The translations under genes were made by a program, and so were the position numbers. The notes beneath the pieces are model-generated. The model saw only the letters and a list, made by a program, of their open reading frames with translations. It did no database searches and had not been told where the DNA came from. Below are positions 42,468-51,180 of a stretch of 56,644 nt of DNA, piece by piece (position 1 is the stretch's first letter; the number at the start of each line of letters is the position of its first letter). Location: contig DFBX01000112.1 in the NCBI GenBank assembly GCA_002366795.1, forward strand, positions 1 to 56,644. Reading direction: 5' to 3'. The stretch is from Rhodobacteraceae bacterium UBA3069 (GTDB lineage: Bacteria; Pseudomonadota; Alphaproteobacteria; Rhodobacterales; Rhodobacteraceae).

Positions 42468-43292
42468 ATGCCGGACACGCCGAAGGAGGGGCTGCCCGAA
42501 CTGGGCAAGGTCACATTTCAGATGCTGGGCGAGGCGCTGCGCAGGGGCTGGGCCGATTTTCGAAAGGCACCGCTGTTCGGGCTGGTCTTTGCCCTGGTCT
42601 ATGTGGCGCTTGGCTGGGTGTTGGGGCTGATCACATGGGTCACCGGGCAAAGCTATTGGCTTATCTTCGCGGCGGTCGGCTTTCCGCTGGTCGGGCCTTT
42701 TGCCGCCGTGGGGTTGTATGATGTCAGCCGCCGGATCCAGCAGAACCGGCCGCTGGACCTTTACCAGATCTTCGGCGTGGTCGCGAAACAGTCGAAACGG
42801 CAATTGCCGTCGATCTGTGCGATCATCATCATGGTTTTCCTGTTCTGGTTCTTCCTGGCCCATATGATCTTTGCCCTGTTTCTGGGCCTGTCCACCATGA
42901 CCAATGTGTCCAGCAGTTTCGGCGTCTACCTGACACCGAACGGGCTGGCGATGTTGGGGGTGGGGTCGGCCGTTGGCGGGGCGTTTGCCCTGCTGCTTTA
43001 TATGATCACCGTTATCTCGATGCCGCTGCTGCTGGACCGCGAGGTGGATTTCGTCACCGCGATGATCACCAGTTTCCAGACCGTCGCGGGGAACCCCGTG
43101 CCGATGCTGGCATGGGCCGTGCTGATCGCGGGGATGACCTTTGTGGCCATGCTGCCGTGGTTTCTGGGCCTGTTCATCGTGCTGCCGATCCTTGGGCATG
43201 CAACGTGGCACCTGTATGATCTGATCTGCGCGGCAGGCCAGGCCGAGATGGCCGAGGATGAAAGCCCGGTCGGGACGGCAGAGCTGGCTTAG
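42468..43292 (+). CDS. DUF2189-family integral membrane protein
   Basis: A 274-aa protein with about six hydrophobic segments. It starts MPDTPKEGLPELGKVTFQML and includes a helical pair in GLVFALVYVALGWVLGLITW and AIIIMVFLFWFFLAHMIFAL. The domain architecture matches DUF2189, whose function is unknown. AAGGGAGGACACC gives a very good ribosome site for ATG 42468. Its stop overlaps the convergent XRE regulator stop by four bases, sharing TTAG. Confidence 0.85.
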   Translation: MPDTPKEGLPELGKVTFQMLGEALRRGWADFRKAPLFGLVFALVYVALGWVLGLITWVTGQSYWLIFAAVGFPLVGPFAAVGLYDVSRRIQQNRPLDLYQIFGVVAKQSKRQLPSICAIIIMVFLFWFFLAHMIFALFLGLSTMTNVSSSFGVYLTPNGLAMLGVGSAVGGAFALLLYMITVISMPLLLDREVDFVTAMITSFQTVAGNPVPMLAWAVLIAGMTFVAMLPWFLGLFIVLPILGHATWHLYDLICAAGQAEMAEDESPVGTAELA

Positions 43293-44101
43293 GCGAAGGG
43301 CATATCCGTGCGCAGCAAGCGCCGGACAAAGGGTGGCAGGTCGATTTCCGCCACGAAACCGGCATTTCGCGCGGTATCCAGAACGGATTTCGTATCCAGC
43401 AGGTGTTCATAGACCAGCCGCACCGCACGGGTGGAGTTGGAGCTTTCGCGCACCGTACGGGTTACGTAGCCCTCCCAGAAATTGTTCTGGAAGGATGGCA
43501 CGCGGGCCAGAAAGTTGAACGATCCGGTGTTGCCCGCGCGGGCCGAAACATTCAGCGCGATCCCGTCTTCTTGCGTGATGGCATAGCCGCGGAATTCGCG
43601 GTTGGGCGCAGTGATCGGCAGACCAAGCGCGGCGATCCCATTGCGCGATTCATAGCCGCGCAAAAAAGTGTAACCGTCGCGGCGGAACACAAAGACCATG
43701 CCCTGAACAAAGCGCGAGTCATCGGTAAAGCTGCGCCGCGTGAACTTGTAGAACCCGGTCGGGAAATCATCGGCCGGCACATGGGTCGAACTGCCAAAGC
43801 TGGGGGCCAGAAAGGGATGCGCCAGCAGCCCGTTCCCATCGGTTGACAGGTCCGCCGCCGGTTCCAGCAAAATGCGCGCATCGACCCCGAAAAAGTTGCA
43901 GATCCGGTGCAGCACATCGGGCCGCGGGAAACTTTCGCCTGACAGGTAGCGGTTGAACTGGGTGCGGTTGATTTCCAGGTCGCGGCACAGGCTGGCGACC
44001 GAGGGATAGTCGCGCGCAAGCTGACGCAGGTTCGCTCCGAACATTGCGCGCAATTCCGCCGGCGTGACGCTGCTTTGAGGGGATGCCTTGTCTGTTTTCA
44101 C
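43289..44101 (-). CDS. XRE-family helix-turn-helix transcriptional regulator
   Basis: A 270-aa DNA-binding protein. Residues about 20-75 form an XRE-type HTH (LRQLARDYPSVASLCRDLEI... NRTQFNRYLSGESFPRPDVL). The remainder (about 100-270) is a larger domain of beta/alpha character that I do not recognise and that could bind a ligand or partner. The start is set at GTG 44101 with weak ribosome-site support; ATG 44044 is an alternative that would cut the N-terminal arm. It faces a small divergent gene across a region with two palindromes that may be its operators. It converges with the DUF2189 gene. Confidence 0.85.
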   Translation of the reverse strand: MKTDKASPQSSVTPAELRAMFGANLRQLARDYPSVASLCRDLEINRTQFNRYLSGESFPRPDVLHRICNFFGVDARILLEPAADLSTDGNGLLAHPFLAPSFGSSTHVPADDFPTGFYKFTRRSFTDDSRFVQGMVFVFRRDGYTFLRGYESRNGIAALGLPITAPNREFRGYAITQEDGIALNVSARAGNTGSFNFLARVPSFQNNFWEGYVTRTVRESSNSTRAVRLVYEHLLDTKSVLDTARNAGFVAEIDLPPFVRRLLRTDMPFA

Positions 44102-44194
44102 GTTCTGCGTGTATTCTTGTAGGGTTCACTGGCGGCGAACTTATCAGGTCGAACACTCATTCCAAGACCCTATTTTTACTTTTTGATGCGCTTT

Positions 44195-44231
44195 CACGTC
44201 TGACGTGGCGCTAAATGGCGTCAGTGACGCC
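44195..44231. promoter_or_regulatory. Two adjacent palindromes in the divergent regulator region
   Basis: CACGTCTGACGTG (44195-44207) and GGCGTCAGTGACGCC (44217-44231) are both perfect dyads, sharing half-site GTC..GAC. Their centres are 23 bp apart, about two helical turns. They lie between the XRE regulator (minus) and the 121-aa gene (plus), the usual place for an autoregulatory operator. Binding by that regulator is inference. Confidence 0.5.
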
Positions 44232-44341
44232 CGCGAGCGACACAAATGCAGGCCGCACGCTGCTGAATTGGGCGTGGTTTTTTTGAGCAAAATTCCGCAC
44301 AGTATGTACACACTCAACACAACCTGATGGGAATCATTATC

Positions 44342-44707
44342 ATGTTCGGAGTCGTTCTTTGGTGTTCGCATGCGGAACGCAAGGCCGTGATTTGGTGCGA
44401 GGATCATGGCGACCTGGCATTCTATATTGCAGAAGGTGACGCGGCGCATGATGCCCTGTTGGAGTTTGACGCTGGCGACTTGGTGCAATTTGATCTGGCT
44501 CAGGAACGATTCATGCGGCGTGCGAACAACCCGTGCCTTGTTTCCGAAGGTCAGTTTTCCGATCTTTCCGATGATCTGCTTGCATCCGGCACCTCCTGTT
44601 CGGCCCCGCACCCATCGCGCGAGGCCCGGCCGACATTCGGGCAGGTCATTCCTTTCCATCCGGGCAGTGACACAAAACAGCGCAACGAACTGCGCCACCT
44701 GGCCTGA
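44342..44707 (+). CDS. Hypothetical protein conserved in Rhodobacteraceae, 121 aa
   Basis: A small acidic protein starting MFGVVLWCSHAERKAVIWCE; I recall similar proteins in Roseobacter genomes but know no function. It carries a compact N-terminal part (DHGDLAFYIAEGD, DAGDLVQFDL) and a Ser/Pro/Arg-rich tail. There is no membrane segment or signal. ATG 44342 has GATGGGAAT upstream; an in-frame ATG at 44327 is possible. It ends 66 bp before a strong terminator and is divergent from the XRE gene. A role linked to that regulator is inference. Confidence 0.7.
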   Translation: MFGVVLWCSHAERKAVIWCEDHGDLAFYIAEGDAAHDALLEFDAGDLVQFDLAQERFMRRANNPCLVSEGQFSDLSDDLLASGTSCSAPHPSREARPTFGQVIPFHPGSDTKQRNELRHLA

Positions 44708-44772
44708 CCGCCGGTATCTTGACAGACTTTTCCACTCACGACGATTGCCTAAACTCACACACAAGAAAAAAC

Positions 44773-44802
44773 GCGGCGGATTGTTCCGCCGCTTTTTCTT
44801 TA
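44773..44802 (+). terminator. Rho-independent terminator
   Basis: Arms GCGGCGGA (44773-44780) and TCCGCCGC (44785-44792) around TTGT are followed by TTTTTCTTT. Runs of A on the other side (44765-44771) make it potentially bidirectional, serving the convergent ilvN. Confidence 0.88.
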
Positions 44803-44857
44803 TGCCTTATTCTTCGGGATAGGCGGCAGGGCGCGCGCCCGCCCGCCAGCGCCGGAA

Positions 44858-45418
44858 TTACAGCCCGCGCGACAAGGCCGCGACGCCGGTGCGGGCCACT
44901 TCGGTCAGGCCAAGCGGGCGCATCAGGTCGGCAAAAGCGTCGATCTTTCCCGGCGTGCCGGTGATTTCAAACACGAAAGAGGTCAGCGTGCTGTCCACCA
45001 CGTTGGCGCGGAAAATATCCGCAAGCCGCAGTGCCTCGACCCGCTTGTCGCCCTCGCCCTCGACCTTCAGCAAGGCCAGTTCGCGTTCCACGCTGGCCCC
45101 TTCGACGGTCAGGTCGTGGACTTCGTGCACAGGCACGATGCGCCCCAGCTGTGCCTTGATCTGTTCGATCACCTGCGGCGTGCCGGTGGTGACAATGGTG
45201 ATGCGCGAGCGATGCCCCGCATGGTCCACTTCGGCCACGGTCAGGCTGTCGATGTTATACCCGCGCCCCGAAAACAACCCGATCACACGGGCCAGCACGC
45301 CCGCCTCGTTATCAACGAGAACGGCCAGCGTATGTTTTTCGCTTACGTCCGAAAAATTCGGGCGCAGGTTATAGGCGGAATGTTTGTTAGAGCCTTTTTT
45401 GATCTGTAGCGCAGACAT
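44858..45418 (-). CDS. ilvN: Acetolactate synthase regulatory (small) subunit
   Basis: A 186-aa regulatory subunit (ilvH/ilvN type) that confers valine feedback inhibition on acetolactate synthase. An N-terminal ACT domain contains HTLAVLVDNEAGVLARVIGLFSGRGYNI-type sequence (first motif AVLVDNEAGVLARV). The C-terminal ALS_ss_C domain ends LTEVARTGVAALSRGL. The start ATG overlaps the stop of the upstream 94-aa gene by one base (TAATG), so translation is coupled to that gene rather than to ilvI. A terminator lies downstream at 44773-44802. Confidence 0.95.
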   Translation of the reverse strand: MSALQIKKGSNKHSAYNLRPNFSDVSEKHTLAVLVDNEAGVLARVIGLFSGRGYNIDSLTVAEVDHAGHRSRITIVTTGTPQVIEQIKAQLGRIVPVHEVHDLTVEGASVERELALLKVEGEGDKRVEALRLADIFRANVVDSTLTSFVFEITGTPGKIDAFADLMRPLGLTEVARTGVAALSRGL

Positions 45419-45702
45419 TAGCTAATGTCTCCTTCATCATTCGTTTTATTCTCTTGAGCAGCTTCAAGGTCAGCCACTTTTTGTTTTGTGGCTTGGACTT
45501 CGATTGCTTTGATTGAAGCTACGACAACATATTGGACTGCGACAATTCCAACAAAATAGCCTATCGCAGCTGGCACCCCTACATTTCCCGAGAACAACAG
45601 GAGAAAAGGCACGAGGAATAGGCCTTGGCAAAAGCGTAAGATGAGGACCGAAAGCATCTGCCACCACTTTGGCATGAGCATTGTGTTCACTGTTGAGTGC
45701 AT
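45418..45702 (-). CDS. AT-rich small membrane protein inserted between ilvI and ilvN
   Basis: A 94-aa protein, MHSTVNTMLMPKWWQML..., with two predicted membrane segments (about residues 16-38 and 42-68) and a charged, coiled-coil-like tail (KAIEVQATKQKVADLEAAQE). I do not recognise the family. Its base composition and codons (many A/T-ending) are clearly unlike ilvI and ilvN, suggesting horizontal origin. It lies 10 bp after the ilvI stop, has GAGGATAAGAAA as ribosome site, and its TAA overlaps the ilvN start. It is thus precisely spliced into the operon. Function unknown. Confidence 0.82.
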   Translation of the reverse strand: MHSTVNTMLMPKWWQMLSVLILRFCQGLFLVPFLLLFSGNVGVPAAIGYFVGIVAVQYVVVASIKAIEVQATKQKVADLEAAQENKTNDEGDIS

Positions 45703-45712
45703 TTTCTTATCC

Positions 45713-47467
<1,755 letters not shown>

Positions 47468-47504
47468 GTGCTTTGCTCCGTTCTCGACGTCATCATTAGC
47501 GCAA

Positions 47505-47533
47505 TAAAAAGCCCCCGATTTTTGATCGGGGGC
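47505..47533 (-). terminator. Attenuator terminator upstream of ilvI
   Basis: On the minus strand, a perfect 9-bp stem GCCCCCGAT/ATCGGGGGC with a five-base loop is followed by TTTTTATT, just upstream of the ilvI start. Because it precedes the structural gene, it is an attenuator rather than an end-of-operon terminator. Confidence 0.9.
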
Positions 47534-47574
47534 GCATGGGTTACCAATATGGTGTCCGTTACCGGCCCATGCGC
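47532..47574 (-). promoter_or_regulatory. Antiterminator hairpin of the ilv attenuator
   Basis: GCGCATGGG (47532-47540) and its exact complement CCCATGCGC (47566-47574) can pair. One arm lies within the leader-peptide codons (Trp11 to Gly14). The other abuts and overlaps the terminator stem by two bases. A ribosome stalled at the Val/Ile codons would leave this hairpin free to form and obstruct the terminator; a ribosome reaching the stop would cover it. Confidence 0.7.
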
Positions 47575-47606
47575 CATTTTCCTACAATTACGACCATCTC
47601 GGTCAT
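47559..47606 (-). CDS. ilv operon leader peptide
   Basis: A 15-aa ORF, MTEMVVIVGKWRMGR, with four consecutive branched-chain codons Val-Val-Ile-Val at positions 5-8. It is preceded by AAGAGG, an adequate ribosome site, and lies about 20 bp past a predicted transcription start. Its stop is followed by an antiterminator/terminator pair and then ilvI. This is the textbook layout for attenuation by charged branched-chain tRNAs. Confidence 0.85.
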   Translation of the reverse strand: MTEMVVIVGKWRMGR

Positions 47607-47634
47607 GGGAAAGCCTCTTGCTTGCGTGGGCGCG

Positions 47635-47663
47635 ACATTAGGAGGGCTGCGCGGCAGCGTCAA
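47635..47663 (-). promoter_or_regulatory. Sigma-70-type promoter for the ilv operon
   Basis: On the minus strand, TTGACG (-35) and TAATGT (-10) are separated by exactly 17 bp. The -10 is a weak match. The predicted start near 47628 puts the leader-peptide ATG (47606) about 20 bases downstream. Confidence 0.6.
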
Positions 47664-47751
47664 CCGGGTTTTGGGGGAAAATATGTCGCGTGGCGGGATT
47701 TTTCTTTGCGAAAGTTGCGCGAAAACGGGTTTGGCTTTCTAAAAGTGATGC

Positions 47752-47780
47752 TTGGCGGCGGCTGCGCCCCGTGCTATGCC
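47752..47780 (+). promoter_or_regulatory. Candidate promoter for the cysS leader ORF
   Basis: TTGGCG and TATGCC are separated by exactly 17 bp. The expected transcription start, six to seven bases past the -10, falls on the ATG of the short ORF at 47787, which would make that ORF leaderless. The -10 is only partly consensus. Confidence 0.45.
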
Positions 47781-47786
47781 GTTTCC

Positions 47787-47828
47787 ATGACCCTGAATGC
47801 CATCATCTGCATTTGCATTATTGCCTGA
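47787..47828 (+). CDS. Cys/Ile leader peptide upstream of cysS
   Basis: A 13-aa ORF, MTLNAIICICIIA, with Cys codons (TGC) at positions 8 and 10, ending 96 bp before cysS. It has no ribosome site, but a promoter is positioned so that the transcript would begin at its ATG. Cys codons directly before the gene for cysteinyl-tRNA synthetase suggest supply-dependent attenuation, comparable to leaderless poly-Cys ORFs reported in mycobacteria. That link is inference. A GGCGGGC/GCCCGCC pair follows, with no T-run, so the mechanism may act on translation or Rho. Confidence 0.55.
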   Translation: MTLNAIICICIIA

Positions 47829-47924
47829 CGCCCACGTGTGGCGGGCCGGTCTTCTATTCCCTCTCAGAGTTGAAGTTGATAAGCCCGCCGCGGAAGAATT
47901 GCGCCCTGCGAGGAGCCCCGCGCC

Positions 47925-49304
47925 ATGACCGAGACCAAGCCGCAGATCAAACTGCACAACAGCCGCACCCGCCGCAAAGAGGTGTTCACGCCGATTGATG
48001 AGGAAAACGTGCGCATGTATGTCTGCGGGCCGACGGTTTACGACCGTGCGCATCTGGGCAATGCGCGCCCGGTGGTGGTGTTTGACGTGCTTTACCGGCT
48101 GCTGCGCCATGTCTATGGGGCCGATCACGTCACCTATGTGCGCAATTTCACCGATGTGGATGACAAGATCAACGCGCGGGCGGCGGAAAGCGGGCGGTCC
48201 ATTGCCGAGATCACCGAGGAAACGATCCGGTGGTATCTGGGCGACATGGGCGCATTGGGTGCGCTGGAGCCGGACCACATGCCCCGCGCCACGCAATATA
48301 TCGGCGCGATGATTGCCATGATCGAAGATCTGATCGCCAAGGGCCATGCCTATGCGGCGGACGGGCATGTGCTGTTTTCGGTGTCGTCGTATAAGGACTA
48401 CGGCGCGTTGTCGGGCCGCACGGTGGACGACATGATCGCCGGCGCGCGGGTCGAGGTTGCGCCCTATAAACGCGACCCGATGGATTTCGTCTTGTGGAAG
48501 CCTTCGTCGGACGATCTGCCGGGTTGGGACAGCCCGTGGGGCAGGGGGCGGCCCGGCTGGCATATCGAATGTTCGGCCATGAGCTATGAGTTGCTGGGGG
48601 CGTCTTTCGACATTCACGGCGGCGGGAACGATTTGATGTTCCCCCACCACGAGAACGAGATCGCCCAAAGCTGCTGCGCCCACCCCGAGGGGCATTTTGC
48701 GAACTACTGGCTGCACAATGAAATGCTGCTGGTCGAGGGCAAGAAGATGTCCAAGTCGCTTGGCAATTTCTTTACCGTGCGGGATTTGCTGGAACAGGGC
48801 GTGCCGGGGGAGGTGATCCGGTTCGTGTTCCTGTCCACGCATTACGGCAAGCCGATGGACTGGACCGAGAAGAAGCGGGCCGAGGCAGAGGCTACGTTGC
48901 GCAAGTGGCGGACGCTTTCGGAGGGCATCGAGCCCTCCTCCAGCGCGGACGCCGAGGTGGTAGCCTGCATCGCGGACGATCTGAACACGGCCGGTGCGAT
49001 TGCATTGATGCACCGCATGGCGTCCGAAGGGCGTGTGGCCGATCTGGTCGCTTCTGCACGGCTGCTGGGATTGTTGGAGCCGTCGATGGGCGATTGGGCC
49101 AAGGGGCCGGTGGTTGATTTGTCGGGCTTTGTCGAGAAGTTGTCTGCCCTGCGTGCTGCCGCGATGGAAAACAAGGATTTCGGCCCGGTCGATGCGATGA
49201 AAACCGCGCTGATGGCGGCGGGGGTCGAGGTGCGGATGTCGAAAGCTGGGGTGGAATTGTTGGCGGGGCCGGATTTCGACCCCTCCAAGTTGGAGGGGCT
49301 TTGA
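47925..49304 (+). CDS. cysS: Cysteinyl-tRNA synthetase
   Basis: A 459-aa class I synthetase charging tRNA-Cys. Visible motifs: MYVCGPTVYDRAHLGNAR with the zinc Cys and HIGH-type HLGN, CSAMSYELLG and HGGGNDLMFPHHENEIAQS with further zinc ligands, and KKMSKSLGN (KMSKS). The length is normal for bacterial CysRS. ATG 47925 follows TGCGAGGAGCCCCGCGCC. It is preceded by a Cys-codon leader ORF, and its TGA is directly followed by other overlapping frames before cimA. Confidence 0.96.
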   Translation: MTETKPQIKLHNSRTRRKEVFTPIDEENVRMYVCGPTVYDRAHLGNARPVVVFDVLYRLLRHVYGADHVTYVRNFTDVDDKINARAAESGRSIAEITEETIRWYLGDMGALGALEPDHMPRATQYIGAMIAMIEDLIAKGHAYAADGHVLFSVSSYKDYGALSGRTVDDMIAGARVEVAPYKRDPMDFVLWKPSSDDLPGWDSPWGRGRPGWHIECSAMSYELLGASFDIHGGGNDLMFPHHENEIAQSCCAHPEGHFANYWLHNEMLLVEGKKMSKSLGNFFTVRDLLEQGVPGEVIRFVFLSTHYGKPMDWTEKKRAEAEATLRKWRTLSEGIEPSSSADAEVVACIADDLNTAGAIALMHRMASEGRVADLVASARLLGLLEPSMGDWAKGPVVDLSGFVEKLSALRAAAMENKDFGPVDAMKTALMAAGVEVRMSKAGVELLAGPDFDPSKLEGL

Positions 49305-49310
49305 TGGTTC

Positions 49311-49511
49311 GTGCAACAGAGGGCCGCGCCCGACCTGGAGGGCGCTTTGACACCGATCTGGCTGGCGCTGTGGTGGCAGCGATCGTGGCCATGGATTTGG
49401 AAAAAGACGGTGCAATCGCGCCCTCCGGGGGGAGGTCTCCTCTCGGAGATTGCAGACAATCGCCTGCCGGACGACGGGGCGCGGCCCGGCGCTGCCGGGC
49501 AGGGCGTTTGA
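49311..49511 (+). CDS. Doubtful small ORF between cysS and cimA
   Basis: A 66-codon frame starting with GTG (VQQRAAPDLEGALTPIWLA), in the same frame as cysS just past its stop, with GC-rich third positions. A competing ORF in another frame (49304-49552) starts at an ATG overlapping the cysS stop (TGATG) and ends overlapping the cimA start (ATGA), but its codon usage is poorer. I cannot decide whether either is real; the Trp-rich product has no recognisable domain. Confidence 0.25.
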   Translation: MQQRAAPDLEGALTPIWLALWWQRSWPWIWKKTVQSRPPGGGLLSEIADNRLPDDGARPGAAGQGV

Positions 49512-49548
49512 CTTCGGGCGCCACCCTGATCGCCAAAGGGGCAAGCCA

Positions 49549-51165
49549 ATGACTGACCGCCTGTATATCTATGACACCACGCTGCGTGACGGGCAGCAGA
49601 CGCAGGGGGTGCAATTTTCGACCCCGGAAAAGCACCAGATCGCCGCCATGCTGGACGAGTTGGGCGTGGATTACATCGAGGGCGGCTGGCCCGGCGCGAA
49701 CCCAACGGATTCGGCCTTTTTTGAAGAAAAGCCGCAGATGCGCGCCACCTTCACCGCCTTTGGCATGACCAAACGGGCGGGGCGGTCTGCGGAAAATGAC
49801 GATGTGCTGGCGGCGGTGCTGAACGCAGATACCCCCGCCGTCTGCCTTGTGGGCAAGACGCATGATTTTCACGTGCGCACCGCGCTTGGCATCACGCTGG
49901 ACGAGAATGTTGAAAACATCGCCGCCTCGGTCGCGCATCTGGTGGCCGAGGGGCGCGAGGCGCTGTTCGACGCGGAACATTTCTTTGACGGTTTCAAGGC
50001 CAACCCCGATTATGCGCTGCGCTGCCTGAACGCCGCGTTGGATGCGGGCGCGCGCTGGATCGTGCTGTGCGACACCAACGGTGGCACCTTGCCCACGGAA
50101 GTCGGCCACATCGTGACCGAGGTAATCGCGGCGGGCATCCCCGGCGACCGCCTTGGCATTCACACCCATAACGACACCGAAACCGCCGTGGCCGGCAGCC
50201 TTGCGGCGGTTGAGGCGGGCGTGCGGCAGGTGCAGGGCACGCTGAACGGGCTGGGCGAGCGGTGCGGCAATGCCAACCTGACCACGCTGATCCCGACCCT
50301 CCTGCTGAAACAGCCATATGCCAGCCAATACCAGACCGGGATCAGCCTTGAGGCGTTGCGCGGGCTGACGCGTGCCTCGCGCCAGTTGGACGATATCCTG
50401 AACCGCGTGCCGCAGCGGCAGGTGCCCTATGTCGGTGCCTCGGCCTTTGCGCACAAGGCGGGGCTGCATGCCTCGGCTATTCTGAAAGACCCGTCGACAT
50501 ACGAGCATATCGAGCCGTCGCAGGTGGGCAATGCGCGGATCATTCCGATGTCGAACCAGGCGGGCCAGTCGAACCTGCGCCGCCGCCTGTCCGAGGCGGG
50601 GCTGGAAGTGGAAAGCGGAAATCCGGCGCTGGCGCGCATCCTTGAGCTGATCAAGGAACGCGAGGGGCACGGCTATACCTATGACACGGCGCAGGCCAGT
50701 TTCGAGCTGCTGGCGCGGCGCGAAATGGGCATCATGCCCGATTTTTTCGAGGTAAAGCGGTATCGCGTCAACATCGAGCGGCGCAAGAACAAGCGCAACG
50801 AGATGATTTCGCTGTCAGAGGCAGTCGTGGTCATCAAGATGGATGGCGAAAAGCGCATGTCGGTATCCGACAGCATTGACGAGGTCGGATCGGACCGCGG
50901 GCCGGTGAACGCGCTGTCCAAGGCGCTGTCCAAGGATCTGGGCCGCTATCAGGCTGCGATCGACGACATGCGGCTGGTCGATTTCAAGGTGCGCATCACC
51001 CAAGGCGGGACCGAGGCCGTGACCCGCGTCATCATCGACAGCGAGGATGCGCAGGGGTGGCGCTGGTCCACGGTCGGGGTCAGCCCCAACATCGTGGATG
51101 CCAGTTTCGAGGCGTTGCTGGATGCGATCAACTGGAAGCTTCTGAAATCTCAGCAAGACAGCTGA
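49549..51165 (+). CDS. cimA: (R)-citramalate synthase
   Basis: A 538-aa enzyme of the isopropylmalate-synthase family that condenses pyruvate with acetyl-CoA, the first step of isoleucine synthesis from pyruvate. The catalytic TIM barrel opens LYIYDTTLRDGQQTQGVQF and contains GGWPGANPTDSAFF; metal-binding HTHNDTETAVAGS and LGERCGNANL follow. The C-terminal LeuA dimerisation/regulatory domain covers about residues 400-530. CimA-type length and the GWPG motif separate it from LeuA. The ilvIN genes are nearby, so the pathway is partly clustered. ATG 49549 is preceded by GGGGCAAGCC. Confidence 0.92.
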   Translation: MTDRLYIYDTTLRDGQQTQGVQFSTPEKHQIAAMLDELGVDYIEGGWPGANPTDSAFFEEKPQMRATFTAFGMTKRAGRSAENDDVLAAVLNADTPAVCLVGKTHDFHVRTALGITLDENVENIAASVAHLVAEGREALFDAEHFFDGFKANPDYALRCLNAALDAGARWIVLCDTNGGTLPTEVGHIVTEVIAAGIPGDRLGIHTHNDTETAVAGSLAAVEAGVRQVQGTLNGLGERCGNANLTTLIPTLLLKQPYASQYQTGISLEALRGLTRASRQLDDILNRVPQRQVPYVGASAFAHKAGLHASAILKDPSTYEHIEPSQVGNARIIPMSNQAGQSNLRRRLSEAGLEVESGNPALARILELIKEREGHGYTYDTAQASFELLARREMGIMPDFFEVKRYRVNIERRKNKRNEMISLSEAVVVIKMDGEKRMSVSDSIDEVGSDRGPVNALSKALSKDLGRYQAAIDDMRLVDFKVRITQGGTEAVTRVIIDSEDAQGWRWSTVGVSPNIVDASFEALLDAINWKLLKSQQDS

Positions 51166-51180
51166 GTTCAAGGGGTGAGT

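Larger units (their letters stand above)
47468..47924. other. Divergent regulatory region between ilvI and cysS
   Basis: 457 bp carrying two back-to-back leader systems. On the minus strand are a promoter, Val/Ile leader peptide, antiterminator and terminator for ilvI. On the plus strand are a promoter and a Cys/Ile short ORF, followed by a 7-bp long-range pairing GGCGGGC (47840-47846) with GCCCGCC (47883-47889), before cysS. Confidence 0.75.
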
